From Euphorbia lathyris (lineage: Eukaryota; Streptophyta; Magnoliopsida; Malpighiales; Euphorbiaceae): a stretch of DNA of 64,000 nucleotides. Below, piece by piece: positions 42,674-52,734 of this stretch; within the stretch, counting starts at the first letter, position 1, and each line of letters starts with the position of its first letter. The stretch spans positions 43,557,501 through 43,621,500 of the forward strand of contig NC_088918.1 in NCBI RefSeq assembly GCF_963576675.1, given 5' to 3'. The position numbers were made by a program, and so were the translations under genes. The notes beneath the pieces were generated by a model. That model was given only the letters and a program-made list of their open reading frames with translations, was not told the origin of the DNA and searched no databases.

Positions 42674-44571
42674 TGTTGGTGTTTAGTGTCCTATAGTCAA
42701 TTGTTCTAGGATATAAACCAGCTGTAAATGAATTGTTCTTTATATCATTTGTTTTAATAAGATGTGATTTTTAAACTATAAAGGCAATTACTTTTAAGAA
42801 CTAAATAAGTCTAAATAAAAGGAAATCCCTAAGTTTATTTAAAGTGATTATAAAGTGTTCATACAAGCATGAAGTGAGACAAAACATTATAATAAACTAA
42901 TAAACTTAAAACCACCCCAAGTCAAGTAATATATTTTGAATAGGGATTGACATAATACTGTAGAGACTTGCATGTAACAATGTTTTCTGTCGAGACAGAG
43001 AGCTGATCTCACAAGCTTCAGATATGCAGATATCTAGACAGTTACATGAATCCAGTGAAGGAGTTCATTAGGATTGGGGACCCGACTTGAGATAACAGGA
43101 TGGATGGATTTATCCTTGTCACCTGTCCATCACATTGGTATTAATAGGTATAAGTAATCCTCAGACTGAAAGAATTGTTAATTAGTGATTATGGATTATG
43201 GAATGTGATACTTTGACTCTGTTCAAACACGATCCATAACAGAGATGACTCTGGGATGTGTGTGGGCAGGCATTGGGTATCACATGAAGTAATTGCAGGA
43301 TAGTTAACATTGGATTGAGCATTTTTCATTCTTGATAAATGGGAGATACGTCTAAGGATCGCTTGTGGAAGACTTGACTCTAAATCCTTGCAAGGTGATA
43401 GCTTAAGACTTGAAATAGAGATTTCACTTAACCTATCTATTCGGAGTTATCTTGGCCTGTACAAGTAAAATGAACGTCTCGCTATATGTGACTTGACATA
43501 ATCCATAGTCATAAGATTCTGTTCAAGGATGTAGTTGATAAAGGATCGAATTATACTATAACTAATACGGAAAGGTCAACGACGGAATCAACATGTCTTC
43601 TTATAACTCTGGGGGAATGTTTACGATTCTGCCTATCACAGTCCTCGCACTCATTCCGTTATACAAAGATTAAATGTAATTTTGGGGAATTAATTTAATG
43701 GTTGTATACGGCTAGTAGTAATAAGAACCTAATGGGTCACACATAAGACTTGGAACCAAAAAGAGGAATGAATGTTAATTAATAGATGGAAGCCCAATAT
43801 AGTCCATAAAGGCCCAAATAATGAAGGGGGCGAAATACATGTATTATATATATCATGTGGGAATTAATTTATTTTAGACAATTATGATTAGATTATAATT
43901 GTGGTTACATTAGTTATGGGATAATTAAGTTAGAATGTTTAAAGTGGTTAAAATGCTTCTATCAAACAACTTAATGTTATCTTTATATTTAGAAAAAAAC
44001 TCTAAAGAAGTTATCTAAAAACTATAAATAATATTTATGGAGTATTTATTTAGAATAAAACTCTAAAGAAGTTATCTAATAACTGTAGATAATATTTATG
44101 GAGTATTTATTTAGAATAAAATTCTAAAGAAGTAACTTAATTCTATCTAACTAGGGTTTAGATACAAAAGGCTATTTATATCCCCCTTATAGGTGAATGG
44201 TGGTCAACTCCTAATAGAGAGAGAAATTCGACCCCTACCATAGAAGACCGAATTTCCACCGCTTGCTTCCATTCAATTGATTTCATCTCTTTATCTTTAT
44301 CCTTGATCTTGTGTTGATTTGTTAGAGATAATATATTTTGGTTGCTATTCATTGGTTGAGATTCTAACTTGTTTGATCTTGTCTTCTAGTTTGTGCTCGT
44401 GAACTCGAAACTAGAGTTGAGGGCACTTCGCTAACAACAATAGATAGTTCTTCTAAAAGGTATTTCCTTCTATACTTCCTTGTATGAAATAACGATTAAC
44501 AGATCTTGGTTTGAGGAAATAGGTTAAAATTTTTATATTTCTGCTGCCAAACGTTTGCTTATTTTCCTTCA
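42674..44571 (+). mobile_element. copia-2 3' LTR
   Basis: 1898 bp, TGTTGGTG...TTCCTTCA, clearly the same family but the most diverged LTR of the three elements. Part of the extra length is a 61-bp tandem repeat. Preceded by the polypurine tract AAGTGGGAG at 42663-42671. Confidence 0.9.
43986..44133 (+). repeat. 61-bp tandem repeat inside the copia-2 LTR
   Basis: About 2.4 units beginning TATTTAGAA at 43986, 44047 and 44108, each containing CTCTAAAGAAGTTATCTAA and AATATTTATGGAG. Absent from copia-1 and copia-3 LTRs, so it arose in this copy's lineage. Confidence 0.8.
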
Positions 44572-44833
44572 TCACACACTTATAGTTGGTTCATTCGGAC
44601 CTCATGCACACAAAATCATTGATTTATCATCTTTGACAGATGAGGCGGCATACAGAACGAATTCACACGTTTTTTTCTATTGCATTGCATGTCATCTCAT
44701 CCGTAAAAAATGACAGATCAATGATTTTGTGTGCAGAATGTCTGAATGAACCAACTATATATGTGTAATAGATTTTTAAAACTAATTATAAGTGGGTGAT
44801 AAGTTTTTAAAGCCAACTATAGATGTGTGATAT
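44572..44833. mobile_element. foldback MITE with long terminal inverted repeats
   Basis: The left arm 44572-44630 (TTATAGTTGGTTCATTC and CACACAAAATCATTGAT) pairs with the right arm 44710-44769. A further partial copy of the outer end (CCAACTATAGATGTGTGA) lies at 44813-44830. No coding capacity. The left end abuts the copia-2 LTR exactly, suggesting copia-2 inserted at or into the edge of the MITE. Superfamily not assigned. Confidence 0.65.
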
Positions 44834-45023
44834 GTTATTTTAAAAGTTCATATATCCTTAAATTTAAGGATTATATAAGGTTTAAATAGAATCCGAGGCA
44901 GGCAAAGGAAAGAAGACATTATAGTGAGTGATGACTCGTGACAGACCAATACAATACAATATATCGTCCCGACCAGACAAACACACCGACGCGAACTCTC
45001 TCTCTCTCTCTCGTCCTCTTCCA

Positions 45024-45036
45024 CTATATATATATA
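45024..45036 (+). promoter_or_regulatory. TATA region and CT tract of the 45.6-kb gene
   Basis: CTATATATATATACC preceded by a CT microsatellite (44999-45013), about 570 bp before the start codon. CT-rich tracts next to TATA are common in plant core promoters. Transcription would start near 45060. Confidence 0.45.
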
Positions 45037-45203
45037 CCAATAATACCCATCAATTTAAGCACCTCATTTTAAGCTTACACGCTGTCGTTTGCTTCTTTTT
45101 CCTGTCAAACTTCACCGCACCATCAGTTTCCTTCTGCCCGCCGCCGCCGGTGCCCGAGCTGCCAATGCGAATATAACCTCCTCCGCCATTTTTATCACTT
45201 TAG

Positions 45204-45546
45204 GTACCACCATGTCCTTCCCCTTGTAATTTTTCTTTTCACTTCTTTGCTACTCCTGTTGCTTTTAGACTTTTAGGGTTTCATTTACCCTTTCTTTCTT
45301 TATTTTTAGTCTTTCTATTTTGTACCTCTGTTACCATTATCAATTGCTTGCTTGTCGTATGCATCAATAAATTTTCAGACTTTGTATTTGATTTCTTTAA
45401 CTGTCAGTCATTCAGATTTACAATGGGATTAAATGGCTGTTTCTATGCAGGGGTGGGTGGGTTGAAGGTTTTTCTTTCCCTTTACTGTAACCTTCCTTAC
45501 TTTAATATAAGTGCATTGCCCACAACTTTTAAATGGCTGTTTCTAG
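45204..45546 (+). other. probable intron in the 5' untranslated leader
   Basis: A plausible donor (AG before GTACC) at 45204 and acceptors at TTCTATGCAG (45450), GTTTCTAG (45546) or GCTGACAG (45561). Removing it deletes an upstream ATG at 45211 that opens only a few codons, and the ATG at 45533, leaving 45605 as the first ATG. Inferred from sequence motifs only. Confidence 0.4.
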
Positions 45547-45604
45547 GTCTCCTGCTGACAGTGAATCTTGTTCTACACTGCTATTGTTAATTCTTACTGG
45601 TGTT

Positions 45605-46231
45605 ATGGGCGATATGGAATCTGAGCTCCTTGGCCTGAAATCCTTAGAAAATTCAGATACAAGTGTCTGTGGACCTACAACTCCTGATACAGAGAAAGAG
45701 AATGGGGATTTCCCCTTGGATCTTACTTCTCCACTAACTGTGGCGAAAAAACTGCCTAAAGTTGTAATATTTGGCTCTGAAACCAATAAAAAAGGGGATT
45801 CAAGTAGCCCAAAAACACCCAAGGATGGTGTTTTTGACCCATTCGCTCCTGGTCCTGATGACAAGGCCTGGGCTCCCCAGGGTAAGAAGTACTTTGATGA
45901 AGCAAGAATGAGTGTTGCAAGACGGCTTACGTTCAGTACTTCCTTGAAAGGGTTCAGTTGTCCTACTCCAAGTGATGATGCACAGTCCCTTTCGGATGAG
46001 AAGATGCTTGAATCAGTCTATGAGAATCTCTTAGAAGTTATAGTCTCAAATCAAGCTGAGAGTGTTCTTGCTCAACTATCAAATGCAGAACGTGATTTTG
46101 GTGCTTGGGAGACACCTCCCTCAGCTCCTCGACTTAACGGAGTTGCTGAAACGTGCCCAGGTGCTCCTCTCAAACCAACAGGTAAATCAAGAAGCATTGA
46201 TTTGGGATTATGCAGAAAGCTGGAGTTCTAA
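45605..46231 (+). CDS. Plant-specific protein of unknown function, 208 codons
   Basis: An intact frame starting MGDMESELLGLKSL. The protein is hydrophilic with no membrane span. It has a Ser/Thr-Pro-rich first half (TPDTEKENGD, SSPKTPKDGVFDPFAPGPDD), a central ARMSVARRLTF segment, a short helical part near 140-160 (EKMLESVYENLLEVIVSNQAE), and a conserved-looking C-terminus TPPSAPRLNGVAETCPGAP followed by KPTGKSRSIDLG and ending CRKLEF. I believe related proteins of this layout exist across eudicots without an assigned function. The CPGAPLKP motif loosely recalls the CPPAP-K motif of SIAMESE-related cyclin-kinase inhibitors, but that is weak evidence. The SP/TP sites suggest phosphorylation. 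The start could instead be the in-frame ATG at 45533 if the leader intron is not spliced as proposed. Confidence 0.8.
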   Translation: MGDMESELLGLKSLENSDTSVCGPTTPDTEKENGDFPLDLTSPLTVAKKLPKVVIFGSETNKKGDSSSPKTPKDGVFDPFAPGPDDKAWAPQGKKYFDEARMSVARRLTFSTSLKGFSCPTPSDDAQSLSDEKMLESVYENLLEVIVSNQAESVLAQLSNAERDFGAWETPPSAPRLNGVAETCPGAPLKPTGKSRSIDLGLCRKLEF

Positions 46232-47018
46232 TTGACTTGTGTGCATATATGCACTGCCAACTAATTCTGTTACGAATCCCCCATTACTAAAATTAACTTG
46301 GTCTCAGTGATGTAATTTTGACAGGGGAGACACTGTATAGGAATTGTTGAGCAAATCTTGCTTTTGAAATGAAACACAGGAAGGAAGCTTTTCTTCTTTA
46401 TTTATAACACATGTTCTGTGTGGGGCTGCTGCTGTATATTTAAAGATATGAATGTCTTGACCTTTTCTTTTTCTTTTAAAGTTGAGTAAAACTAACCAAG
46501 GATTGAGTAGAGTTGTGGTTGGTGAGTTAATGATGAGGGGAGGGTTTGGTAGTAATAATACCATAAATGATTGTATTATGAATTTGAAGAAAATTGTAAA
46601 AAGGTCATTTTACATGAAAAAGTTAGAGAGCCTGCCTTTATAATTTTGGCAGCATTTACTTTTTAAGTTTGTCACATTTGTTATTGTAGTTTAATTTTGG
46701 AGAAGATAGTTTTATGATGGAGATTTTCCCTAAATAGAATCCCCTGTAATATAAGAGGGAGGGATATCAACATTTTATGTATACCTACACAAGTCCAAAG
46801 GATGTTGTGCATTTTAAAAAGAGAGAGAGAGTAGGAAATCAAGCTTAATCAGTTTCACATCTATAGTTCAGCTTTGATGTAATGACAAGTGTAATCTTTT
46901 TATACTTGTTTAAAGTCATGCTCGGAAAGAAAGAGCAACAAAATAATCTTTCTGAGAGTGTGAGAGTGAGACTAATAAAAGAATGAAAACTGATATGGTG
47001 TAGATTTAGCAAGTCCCT
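46232..47018 (+). other. 3' flank of the 45.6-kb gene, no further gene
   Basis: The likely 3' untranslated region occupies the first few hundred bases. An AG-rich GAGAGAGAGAG tract lies near 46820. I see no other coding frame with support. Confidence 0.4.
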
Positions 47019-47664
47019 GTGAGGCGCCGTTGGGATCGGTCGGGGGTACTCCGATGCCTAAGTCAGTAAATTACTTAAGAGAATAAATTATAATGACAAA
47101 GCAAGGTTAAGAAGAGTGTGTAAGTGTACCTCTGTTGTCATGTTACAAGGGTATTTATATAGGTTCGAGTGATAACTGTAATAACCTCTCTTAATGCCCT
47201 TTTAATGAAGAGTAATGCTCTTTTAATGTAGTCTAACTCCATCCTCTAACCTCCGAGCTTTGTCAGGTTTTGAGATATCATTAATGCTAGTTTAATGCTA
47301 GTGAGTTACGCCGTATAGTCATTTGTTTCTTCCCAATGCGGATCGTCATATGAGGCGGATCCCTTCTTCCTGTCGGATGGATCTTTGTAAGAATCCATGG
47401 CACGACACCGTATTTCCAACTATGAGCTGCATGGCGGATCATAAGTGGAACTTATGAGACGACACCGTATTTTCCATTATGCGTTGTGTGGCGGATCGTA
47501 AGGAGGACTTTATGAGACGACACCGTATTTCTATCTGTATGCCATATACTCCTGGGAGGCGGGCCTTGATCTTGCCTTTTTTCCCTTCAAGCCCTCTTCG
47601 CGAGGGAATATCTTCAGTTTAGTCCTCCATATTTCATGGCGGGTGTTATAAAAAAACTTTTACA
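47019..47664 (-). mobile_element. probable gypsy-type LTR, minus strand
   Basis: On the minus strand the end reads CTGACTTAGGCATCGGAGTA (47032-47066 region) followed by CCCCCGACCGATCCC and GGCGCC, a combination typical of 3' ends of plant Tat/Retand-type LTRs. A possible TG start lies near 47664. No target duplication was found and no internal region adjoins, so it may be a solo LTR or a fragment; limits are approximate. Confidence 0.45.
47404..47530. repeat. 57-58 bp tandem repeat within the LTR-like sequence
   Basis: GACACCGTATTT recurs at 47404, 47461 and 47519, each followed by a related GGCGGATC(A/G)TAAG block in the first two units; about 2.2 copies. Confidence 0.7.
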
Positions 47665-48179
47665 AAAAAGTATCTACCGGGACGGGGTTGCATATACAAG
47701 AATGAAGATCAAAATTTGAATTTGGTTTTGGGTCTGGAGTTGCACTTGTGGAGCAGGAAAAGCAATAGAGAAGATGTAAGCAGAAACAGGATCGACTGCA
47801 AATTGATCCACTTGTAGATTGAGGTTGCAAACAAGAGTAGAAGAAATGATCCTAGGCCCTTTCTAAGGAAGCTGGATCTTGGTTGTTTTTCTTTAAGGAT
47901 AAGAATGATAAGGAAAAACAACACCACAAGGAGCACGAGAGAGGTAGGGGGAATGGAATAGATAAATTGAATGGCTGTTGGGGCTTGGAAGATTGTAATT
48001 AATGGAAGTCCTCTTCTTTCTTGTTTTGGTTACGGAATACTTTCTTCTTCGTAAATATTGCAACTTTCTTATGCCTACTATTCCTCACCATTCTGATCCT
48101 TGTTTCTTATTGGAACTACCTGTTCCGTTCTATTATCTTAATCGATATACAGTTTGAATCTCATTCACAGGTACCCTAT
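47665..48179. other. intergenic, no gene seen
   Basis: Short frames on both strands (47709-47936 minus, 48021-48245 plus) are Leu/Ile/Phe-rich but show no domain and no plausible gene context. I regard them as chance. Confidence 0.4.
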
Positions 48180-48546
48180 CGGGGCGTTTGGTATTCTATT
48201 GGGATAGAGATAAGGATAAATGGTTGGGATAAAGAAAAAATATGATAGTCGAGAATTATTATTCAATGTTTGGTACGTGGGATATGGATAGAGATAAAAT
48301 AATACATTTTACTATTTTAATCTTATTTAAATTATATAACATTAATTTGAGGGATATGATGGAATTTTCCATTATATTAAAATCGCAGGAGTTTATCCCA
48401 CCTCCTTATATCCCTCTCTTGGGTATAGAATTTGAGGGATAAAAGACTTATCCCTCATATGTCTCACTCTTCTATCTCTCAAATAAACACGGTCGTGTTT
48501 TTTTATCCCTATCCCACCTCCTATATCCCTTCTAACAAACAGCCCG
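48180..48546. mobile_element. MITE with GGGGCGTTTGGT-type terminal inverted repeats
   Basis: The left end CGGGGCGTTTGGT and right end AACAAACAGCCCG are imperfect inverted repeats, continuing inward with GGGATA / TATCCC words. Flanking TAT on both sides might be a 3-bp duplication but could be chance. No coding capacity. PIF/Harbinger or hAT affinity is possible. Confidence 0.5.
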
Positions 48547-48986
48547 TATAGGATATTTCAATTCTCATCTCATACTTGTCATGAGTATTTTTGTAAATCT
48601 TATTCTCATCCTAATTTTTTTATATTTTTTATATAGGGTTTAGATAGTTTCATTAAAATTATATAGTATTAAATCCCGACGAAACTCATACAAGTCATTC
48701 CTAATTCCTAATTCTAATTCTGATTAACGCAAGTATGGGCTAATTTTATCAAGTATAATTGTTCATTCTATATAAATTGGACCATGGGCTCAAGCCAACA
48801 CATAAAATGACAAGTCCAGGTCTATCACTGTCCAATAAAATATATTCCTAAAATATGCGGTTTATTTAGAAAATAAAAAAAAATCTTAAAATAATGTTTT
48901 TCATCATTTTCTAAACTTTATATAAGTGTTTACTAAGCTAATCAATATTCCATCCGATATAAATGTTTACTAAGCTAATCAATTCT
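48547..48986. other. AT-rich intergenic sequence, no gene seen
   Basis: No supported frame. A 21-bp phrase (GTTTACTAAGCTAATCAAT) occurs twice near 48925 and 48965, a local duplication about 40 bp apart. Confidence 0.4.
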
Positions 48987-49240
48987 CATTATATAAGTCG
49001 TTTCGGTTTTCCAAGAACTTTCAGTTTAGTTTTTTGGTCCAAATATTAAATATTTTGTCTTGATATAAGTGTTTTTTAACATTTCCATGTTTATTACCCA
49101 GTAGTAACATAAGAGATATATTTTTTTTGTAAGTTAATGCAAATTTATTAATTTGACTCAACATTAATTAATTATATTTTTTAATTTGTGTGAAAATCTC
49201 TAAAACGACTTATATTAGGTGGTATCGTATTCCTTCCATA
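48987..49240. mobile_element. possible Stowaway-like MITE remnant
   Basis: TATATAAGTCGTTTCGG at the left and, as reverse complement, CTAATATAAGTCGTTTTA at the right form an inverted pair about 250 bp apart. The outer right end (CCTTCCATAG) recalls CTCCCTCCGT-like mariner MITE ends. Degraded, so the call is weak. 49241-49565 holds nothing I can name beyond the 3' flank of the LEA-2 gene. Confidence 0.3.
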
Positions 49241-49565
49241 GCATAATTTTATAGTTACAGAACTTTGGATACAAATCACTCAAAAAAAACAATATTTTCA
49301 ACTCTAATCTCTGAATTTTGACAACAATCTACGTTTTTCGACTTGATTCGAATTCAAGATATAGAGATTCAAAACATTTCGAGAAACACATAGTTAAAAA
49401 AAGCTGGAAAGAAAAGAGAAAAATGAAAGAAATGGCAATACATATACATCATAGAGGTACATGAAAGAAATCGCAAAGACTTGCTCGTAGTTTATAATCT
49501 AACAATTTTGACAAGAAAAGTATTAAAGTATAAGAAAAGTAATTGTAAGCAAAGATGGGAGGGGG

Positions 49566-50243
49566 CTATAATTTAGTTTTAGAGTTGCAGTTCTGATCCC
49601 CGACAGTTTGATTGGAAACAAATACAGTAAAATCGCAGTTAGTTGTGGTGTCCACACTGACTTTGAATATCTTTAGAATGGATACTTTACCAGAAAGTTT
49701 GACCAACGAGTTGAACATCAACACCCCCGAAATCACATCCGAGTAAAGCTGTGAATTCGAGATTAAGCGATCGGCCATCACCGTCACGCTCACATTCATA
49801 GGCCTAGTTTCGTCCGACCCTATTTTTCCAGCCGGAATCGGAACTTCACCCACTAATTCACCTCTGTAATTCAACAAGGCAGACCCATTCTTATACTTGA
49901 ACCCCACCTTATTTGGATTTTTCACGGAGAGATCAACGCCCAGTGTAATATTCAAATCCACGCCCAATCTAGCCACGTCTAAAGACATCTTCAGATTTTC
50001 CACGGTGATTGATTCGACTGAGGTTTTAGGTTCTTTGGCTTTGAAAACTGTAAATGCTAGGATTACGATGATCAACACGATGAGGACGATGACGGCCACC
50101 GTCACGCCCAGACAGATGTTTCGGCGGCGGTGTTTGCTCTTTGGTTTTGGTAGAGATTGAAGCTCTTCATCTTTTGTTAAATTTAAGGCAGATTCCTCCA
50201 TTCTGTCCATTTTCTGCTCAGGATCTGATCTGATCTGCTCCAT
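49566..50243 (-). CDS. LEA-2 domain / NDR1-HIN1-like membrane protein
   Basis: An intact single-exon gene of 225 codons. A charged N-terminus ends in a basic stretch (KSKHRRRN, 36-42). One strong membrane helix follows (about 43-66, ICLGVTVAVIVLIVLIIV), then an extracytosolic LEA-2 domain with VKNPNKVGFKYKNG around the conserved N-P-N (109-111), several N-glycosylation sequons (N-V-S, N-I-T, N-Q-T), and a C-terminus containing TNCDF and QNC. Such proteins are type II-like plasma-membrane or endomembrane proteins linked to stress or pathogen responses; the specific role here is unknown. The start is the first ATG; in-frame ATGs at 50210 and 50201 are possible, because a TATA-like motif lies only 8 bp upstream of 50243. 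Confidence 0.92.
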   Translation of the reverse strand: MEQIRSDPEQKMDRMEESALNLTKDEELQSLPKPKSKHRRRNICLGVTVAVIVLIVLIIVILAFTVFKAKEPKTSVESITVENLKMSLDVARLGVDLNITLGVDLSVKNPNKVGFKYKNGSALLNYRGELVGEVPIPAGKIGSDETRPMNVSVTVMADRLISNSQLYSDVISGVLMFNSLVKLSGKVSILKIFKVSVDTTTNCDFTVFVSNQTVGDQNCNSKTKL

Positions 50244-50250
50244 GTCTATT

Positions 50251-50257
50251 CTTTATA
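50251..50257 (-). promoter_or_regulatory. TATA-like motif next to the LEA-2 start codon
   Basis: TATAAAG on the minus strand, 8 bp from the first ATG. If used, transcription would start inside the frame and translation at residue 12 or 15. It may equally be chance in AT-rich sequence. Confidence 0.3.
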
Positions 50258-50359
50258 CTCCATTTTCTAACCTTATTTCTTTTAATTTGCATTTTAAATT
50301 GTAAACGTGTTTCAACTTCCAACTTCAACTTTTCAAATGGATCTAATTACTTTGATGCA

Positions 50360-50583
50360 GGGGTGTTTGTTTACCTACTGATTGCCTTTTCATTTTAAAA
50401 GGTAGAATTTTAGGTGTTTGTCTTTTCATTTTAAAAGCAGCTTTTTCCAACAGCAAATAGCAAATAGCAACAGCAAACAGCCTTTTCATTTTAAAAGGTA
50501 GAATTTTAGGTGTTTGCCTTTTCATTTTAAAAGCAGCTTTTTCCAACAGCAAACAGCACACCGTAGGTAAAACAAACGGGCCC
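50360..50583. mobile_element. hAT-like MITE upstream of the LEA-2 gene, internally duplicated
   Basis: Ends GGGGTGTTTGTTTACCTAC and, reverse-complemented, GGGCCCGTTTGTTTTACC form imperfect inverted repeats. The interior contains two copies of a 76-bp block starting CCTTTTCATTTTAAAAGG at 50385 and 50481 (period 96). It lies about 115 bp upstream of the LEA-2 start codon, within likely promoter sequence. Confidence 0.65.
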
Positions 50584-50665
50584 GTAATCACAATCCATCT
50601 CTTTTTTTATTATTTTTATTTGCTTGCGTATATATTTTTACCCATAATATGTTTTTACACAACAC

Positions 50666-50668
<3 letters not shown>

Positions 50669-50711
<43 letters not shown>
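50669..50711. repeat. (TA)n microsatellite, left flank
   Basis: About 20 TA units directly adjoining the inverted-repeat element; matched by the TA tract at 52217-52269. Confidence 0.95.
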
Positions 50712-50714
<3 letters not shown>

Positions 50715-50825
50715 GAGGGATCAAGTGAGAACCCTCCCCTAGGTGAAACTCACCTTAGGTGAGAACCACCCAAAATTACGTAGTTTTGGGTGTAAAATTT
50801 AATAAAAAATCGCTACTGCTTGGGG

Positions 50826-50873
50826 GGGTCGAACCCTGGCCTCTTGATTTCCACTCCACACTGCTTACCACTA
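50826..50873 (-). promoter_or_regulatory. tRNA-like A and B boxes, left arm
   Basis: On the minus strand TAGTGGTAAGC (50863-50873) resembles a pol III A box, and GGGTTCGACCC (50826-50836) closely matches the B-box consensus GGTTCGANNCC. Reading is outward, towards the left end of the element. Confidence 0.5.
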
Positions 50874-51301
50874 AACAATTTACTTTCCTTGTGTATTTTG
50901 CCGCGCGCTAATTAATATACCAATGCCCTTGTAGCTTCTATTGTTTAATATTTGATGCACGCACTTATTAATATTGATTAAATTCGCATAATAATTATTA
51001 ATAGAAAAAAACAAATGTGCATAATAATTAATTATTAAAAGAAAAAAACCAAAAACATGCTCTAATTTCTTATTTATTTAATTCCTCTATATTTTTGTAA
51101 TTTATATTTTAAATTGTTAAAGACGATGTTCTAAATATTGTTACATATGTTCTAAACTTTATAATTTGTGTTCTAAAAATTAAGATAATGTCTTAAAAAA
51201 ATAGTAATTATATGGGCCATTTTTTTGTTCAAAAAAAAAACTCACATTCTAAATAACATAACGTATGTTCTAAAAAACATAACATATGTTCTAAAGTTTA
51301 T

Positions 51302-51760
51302 AGTTTGTGTTCCAAAAATTAAGTATAATTTTCTAAAAAAAGCAGTAGATATCTGGATCGTTTTTTCACTTGTTCTATAATATAATTTATAACTCATGTT
51401 CGAAAAAACATAACACGTGTTCTAAAAAAACATAACGTATGTTCTAAAAAATATGTCGTACGTTCTAACTTCATAGTTCATGTTTTAAAAGTTAAAATAT
51501 ATGTTATAACGTATGTTTTAAAAAATATATAGTTTGTGTTGTAAAAATTAAGTATAATGTTATAAAAAATCAGTAGATATCTGGATCGTTTTTTCATTTG
51601 TTCTATAATATAATTTATAACTCATGTTCGAAAAAACATAACACATGTTCTAAAAAACATAACGTATGTTCTAAAAAATATGTTGTACGTTCTAAACTTC
51701 ATAGTTCGTGTTTTAAAAGTTTAAAATATATGTTCTAACGTATGTTTAAAAAAATATATT
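51302..51760. repeat. 229-bp tandem duplication in the centre of the element
   Basis: AGTTTGTGTT...CAGTAGATATCTGGATCG begins at 51302 and again at 51531, with the following ATAACTCATGTTCGAAAAAA block also repeated; a more diverged third copy of the start is near 51161. TGTTCTAAAAAACATAA words are repeated throughout. Confidence 0.8.
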
Positions 51761-52044
51761 TTCTTATATAACATAAATTACAACAATATAAAGGAATTAA
51801 ATAAATAAGAAATTGGAGCATGTTTTTGGATTTTTTTTCTATTAATAATTCATTATTATGGACATTTTATTTCTATTAATAATTCATTATTATGCAAATT
51901 TCTTTTTTTTTCTATTAATAATTTATTATAATGCACATTTAATCAATATTAATAAGTGAATGCATCAAATATTAAATAATAGAAGCTAAAAGGGATTGGT
52001 TTATTAAGCAGTGCACAACATAATACACAAGAAAAGCAAATGGT

Positions 52045-52093
52045 TCAATGGTAAGGAGTGTGGAGTGTAAGGGAGGAAGCCAGGGTTCGACCC
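52045..52093 (+). promoter_or_regulatory. tRNA-like A and B boxes, right arm
   Basis: TCAATGGTAAGG (52045-52056) and GGGTTCGACCC (52083-52093) on the plus strand, the mirror of the left arm, again reading outward. Spacing of about 27 bp is short but within reach of tRNA-derived elements. Confidence 0.5.
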
Positions 52094-52213
52094 CCCAAGC
52101 AACAGCGTTTTATGGATTTTTTTTTTAATTTTCTACCCAAAACGACGTAGTTTTGGGTAGTTCTCACCTAAGGTGAGTTCTCACCTACAAAAGGGTTCTC
52201 ACAAGAGCCATCT

Positions 52214-52216
<3 letters not shown>

Positions 52217-52269
<53 letters not shown>
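52217..52269. repeat. (TA)n microsatellite, right flank
   Basis: About 26 TA units following the inverted-repeat element. Confidence 0.95.
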
Positions 52270-52270
<1 letters not shown>

Positions 52271-52699
52271 CCTATTTATAAAATGGAGATTTTGGTAATA
52301 TTTACCTTTCAAACTAAGCATAACATGATAAGAGTATGAACTTTTCTAAACTCGTGTCTTTCAAATATGAAAAAGGTCACTCAATTTCTTTCCCTTCAAT
52401 ATTTTTTAATTATTATTATTATTTTTAAAGTTGTCTCATTTCTCAGCTCGAGACTTGTTAGACATTCTTTAGATGGATCATCTTCTGAATAAAACTTTTT
52501 GAAATCTAATTTAAGCGACTTAAGACTTTTAACTACTCAAACCAGCCTTAATTGGTTATTATTATTATTATTATTATTTTGAAACAATTATTATTATTAT
52601 TATTAATCCCTCAAAAGCTTTAATCAAATTAAAGCCTTAAAACATATTTGATGACCAAATTTATTATCACATGTTTATATTTTCCTGGTACATCGTTCA
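52270..52699. other. intergenic, ATT microsatellites, no gene
   Basis: Two ATT runs at about 52556-52577 and 52588-52604. No supported frame. Confidence 0.5.
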
Positions 52700-52734
52700 T
52701 TTAGAATTTTCAATGGTGAACCCTAAAAACATCT

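Larger units (their letters stand above)
30006..44571 (+). mobile_element. copia-2: 5'-truncated element hosting copia-3
   Basis: The same family as copia-1. The sequence joins in mid-gag at about 30006, without 5' LTR, primer-binding site, leader or gag N-terminus. It carries the zinc knuckle, protease and integrase to 31701, is interrupted by copia-3 (31702-41052), resumes with RT and RNase H (41053-42653), then polypurine tract (42663-42671) and 3' LTR (42674-44571). The coding half shows more decay than copia-3. The missing 5' end means no target duplication can be checked. Confidence 0.93.
50712..52216. mobile_element. 1.5-kb long inverted-repeat element in a (TA)n tract
   Basis: The left arm (AGGGGAGGGATCAAGTGAGA..., GGTGAGAACCACCCAAAA, TACGTAGTTTTGGGT) is the reverse complement of the right arm (ACCCAAAACGACGTAGTTTT, GGTGAGTTCTCACC, ...CATCTCCTAT). 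The arms stay recognisable for several hundred bases, through the tRNA-like block and the AT-rich GCACATT/TTATTAATA sequence. No coding capacity. Both ends abut (TA)n, so any target duplication is hidden. Superfamily not assigned; rice Micron elements are known to target (TA)n tracts, but homology is not claimed. Confidence 0.75.

Noticed and set aside
44928..45176. 82-codon frame at the promoter of the 45.6-kb gene
   Set aside because: Runs through the CT tract and TATA region; no domain and no separate promoter.
48021..48442. Hydrophobic small frames as possible membrane proteins
   Set aside because: AT-rich chance frames partly inside a MITE, with no conserved motif.
50826..50873. A true tRNA gene
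   Set aside because: A and B box-like motifs are present, but no cloverleaf with acceptor, anticodon and T arms can be drawn.
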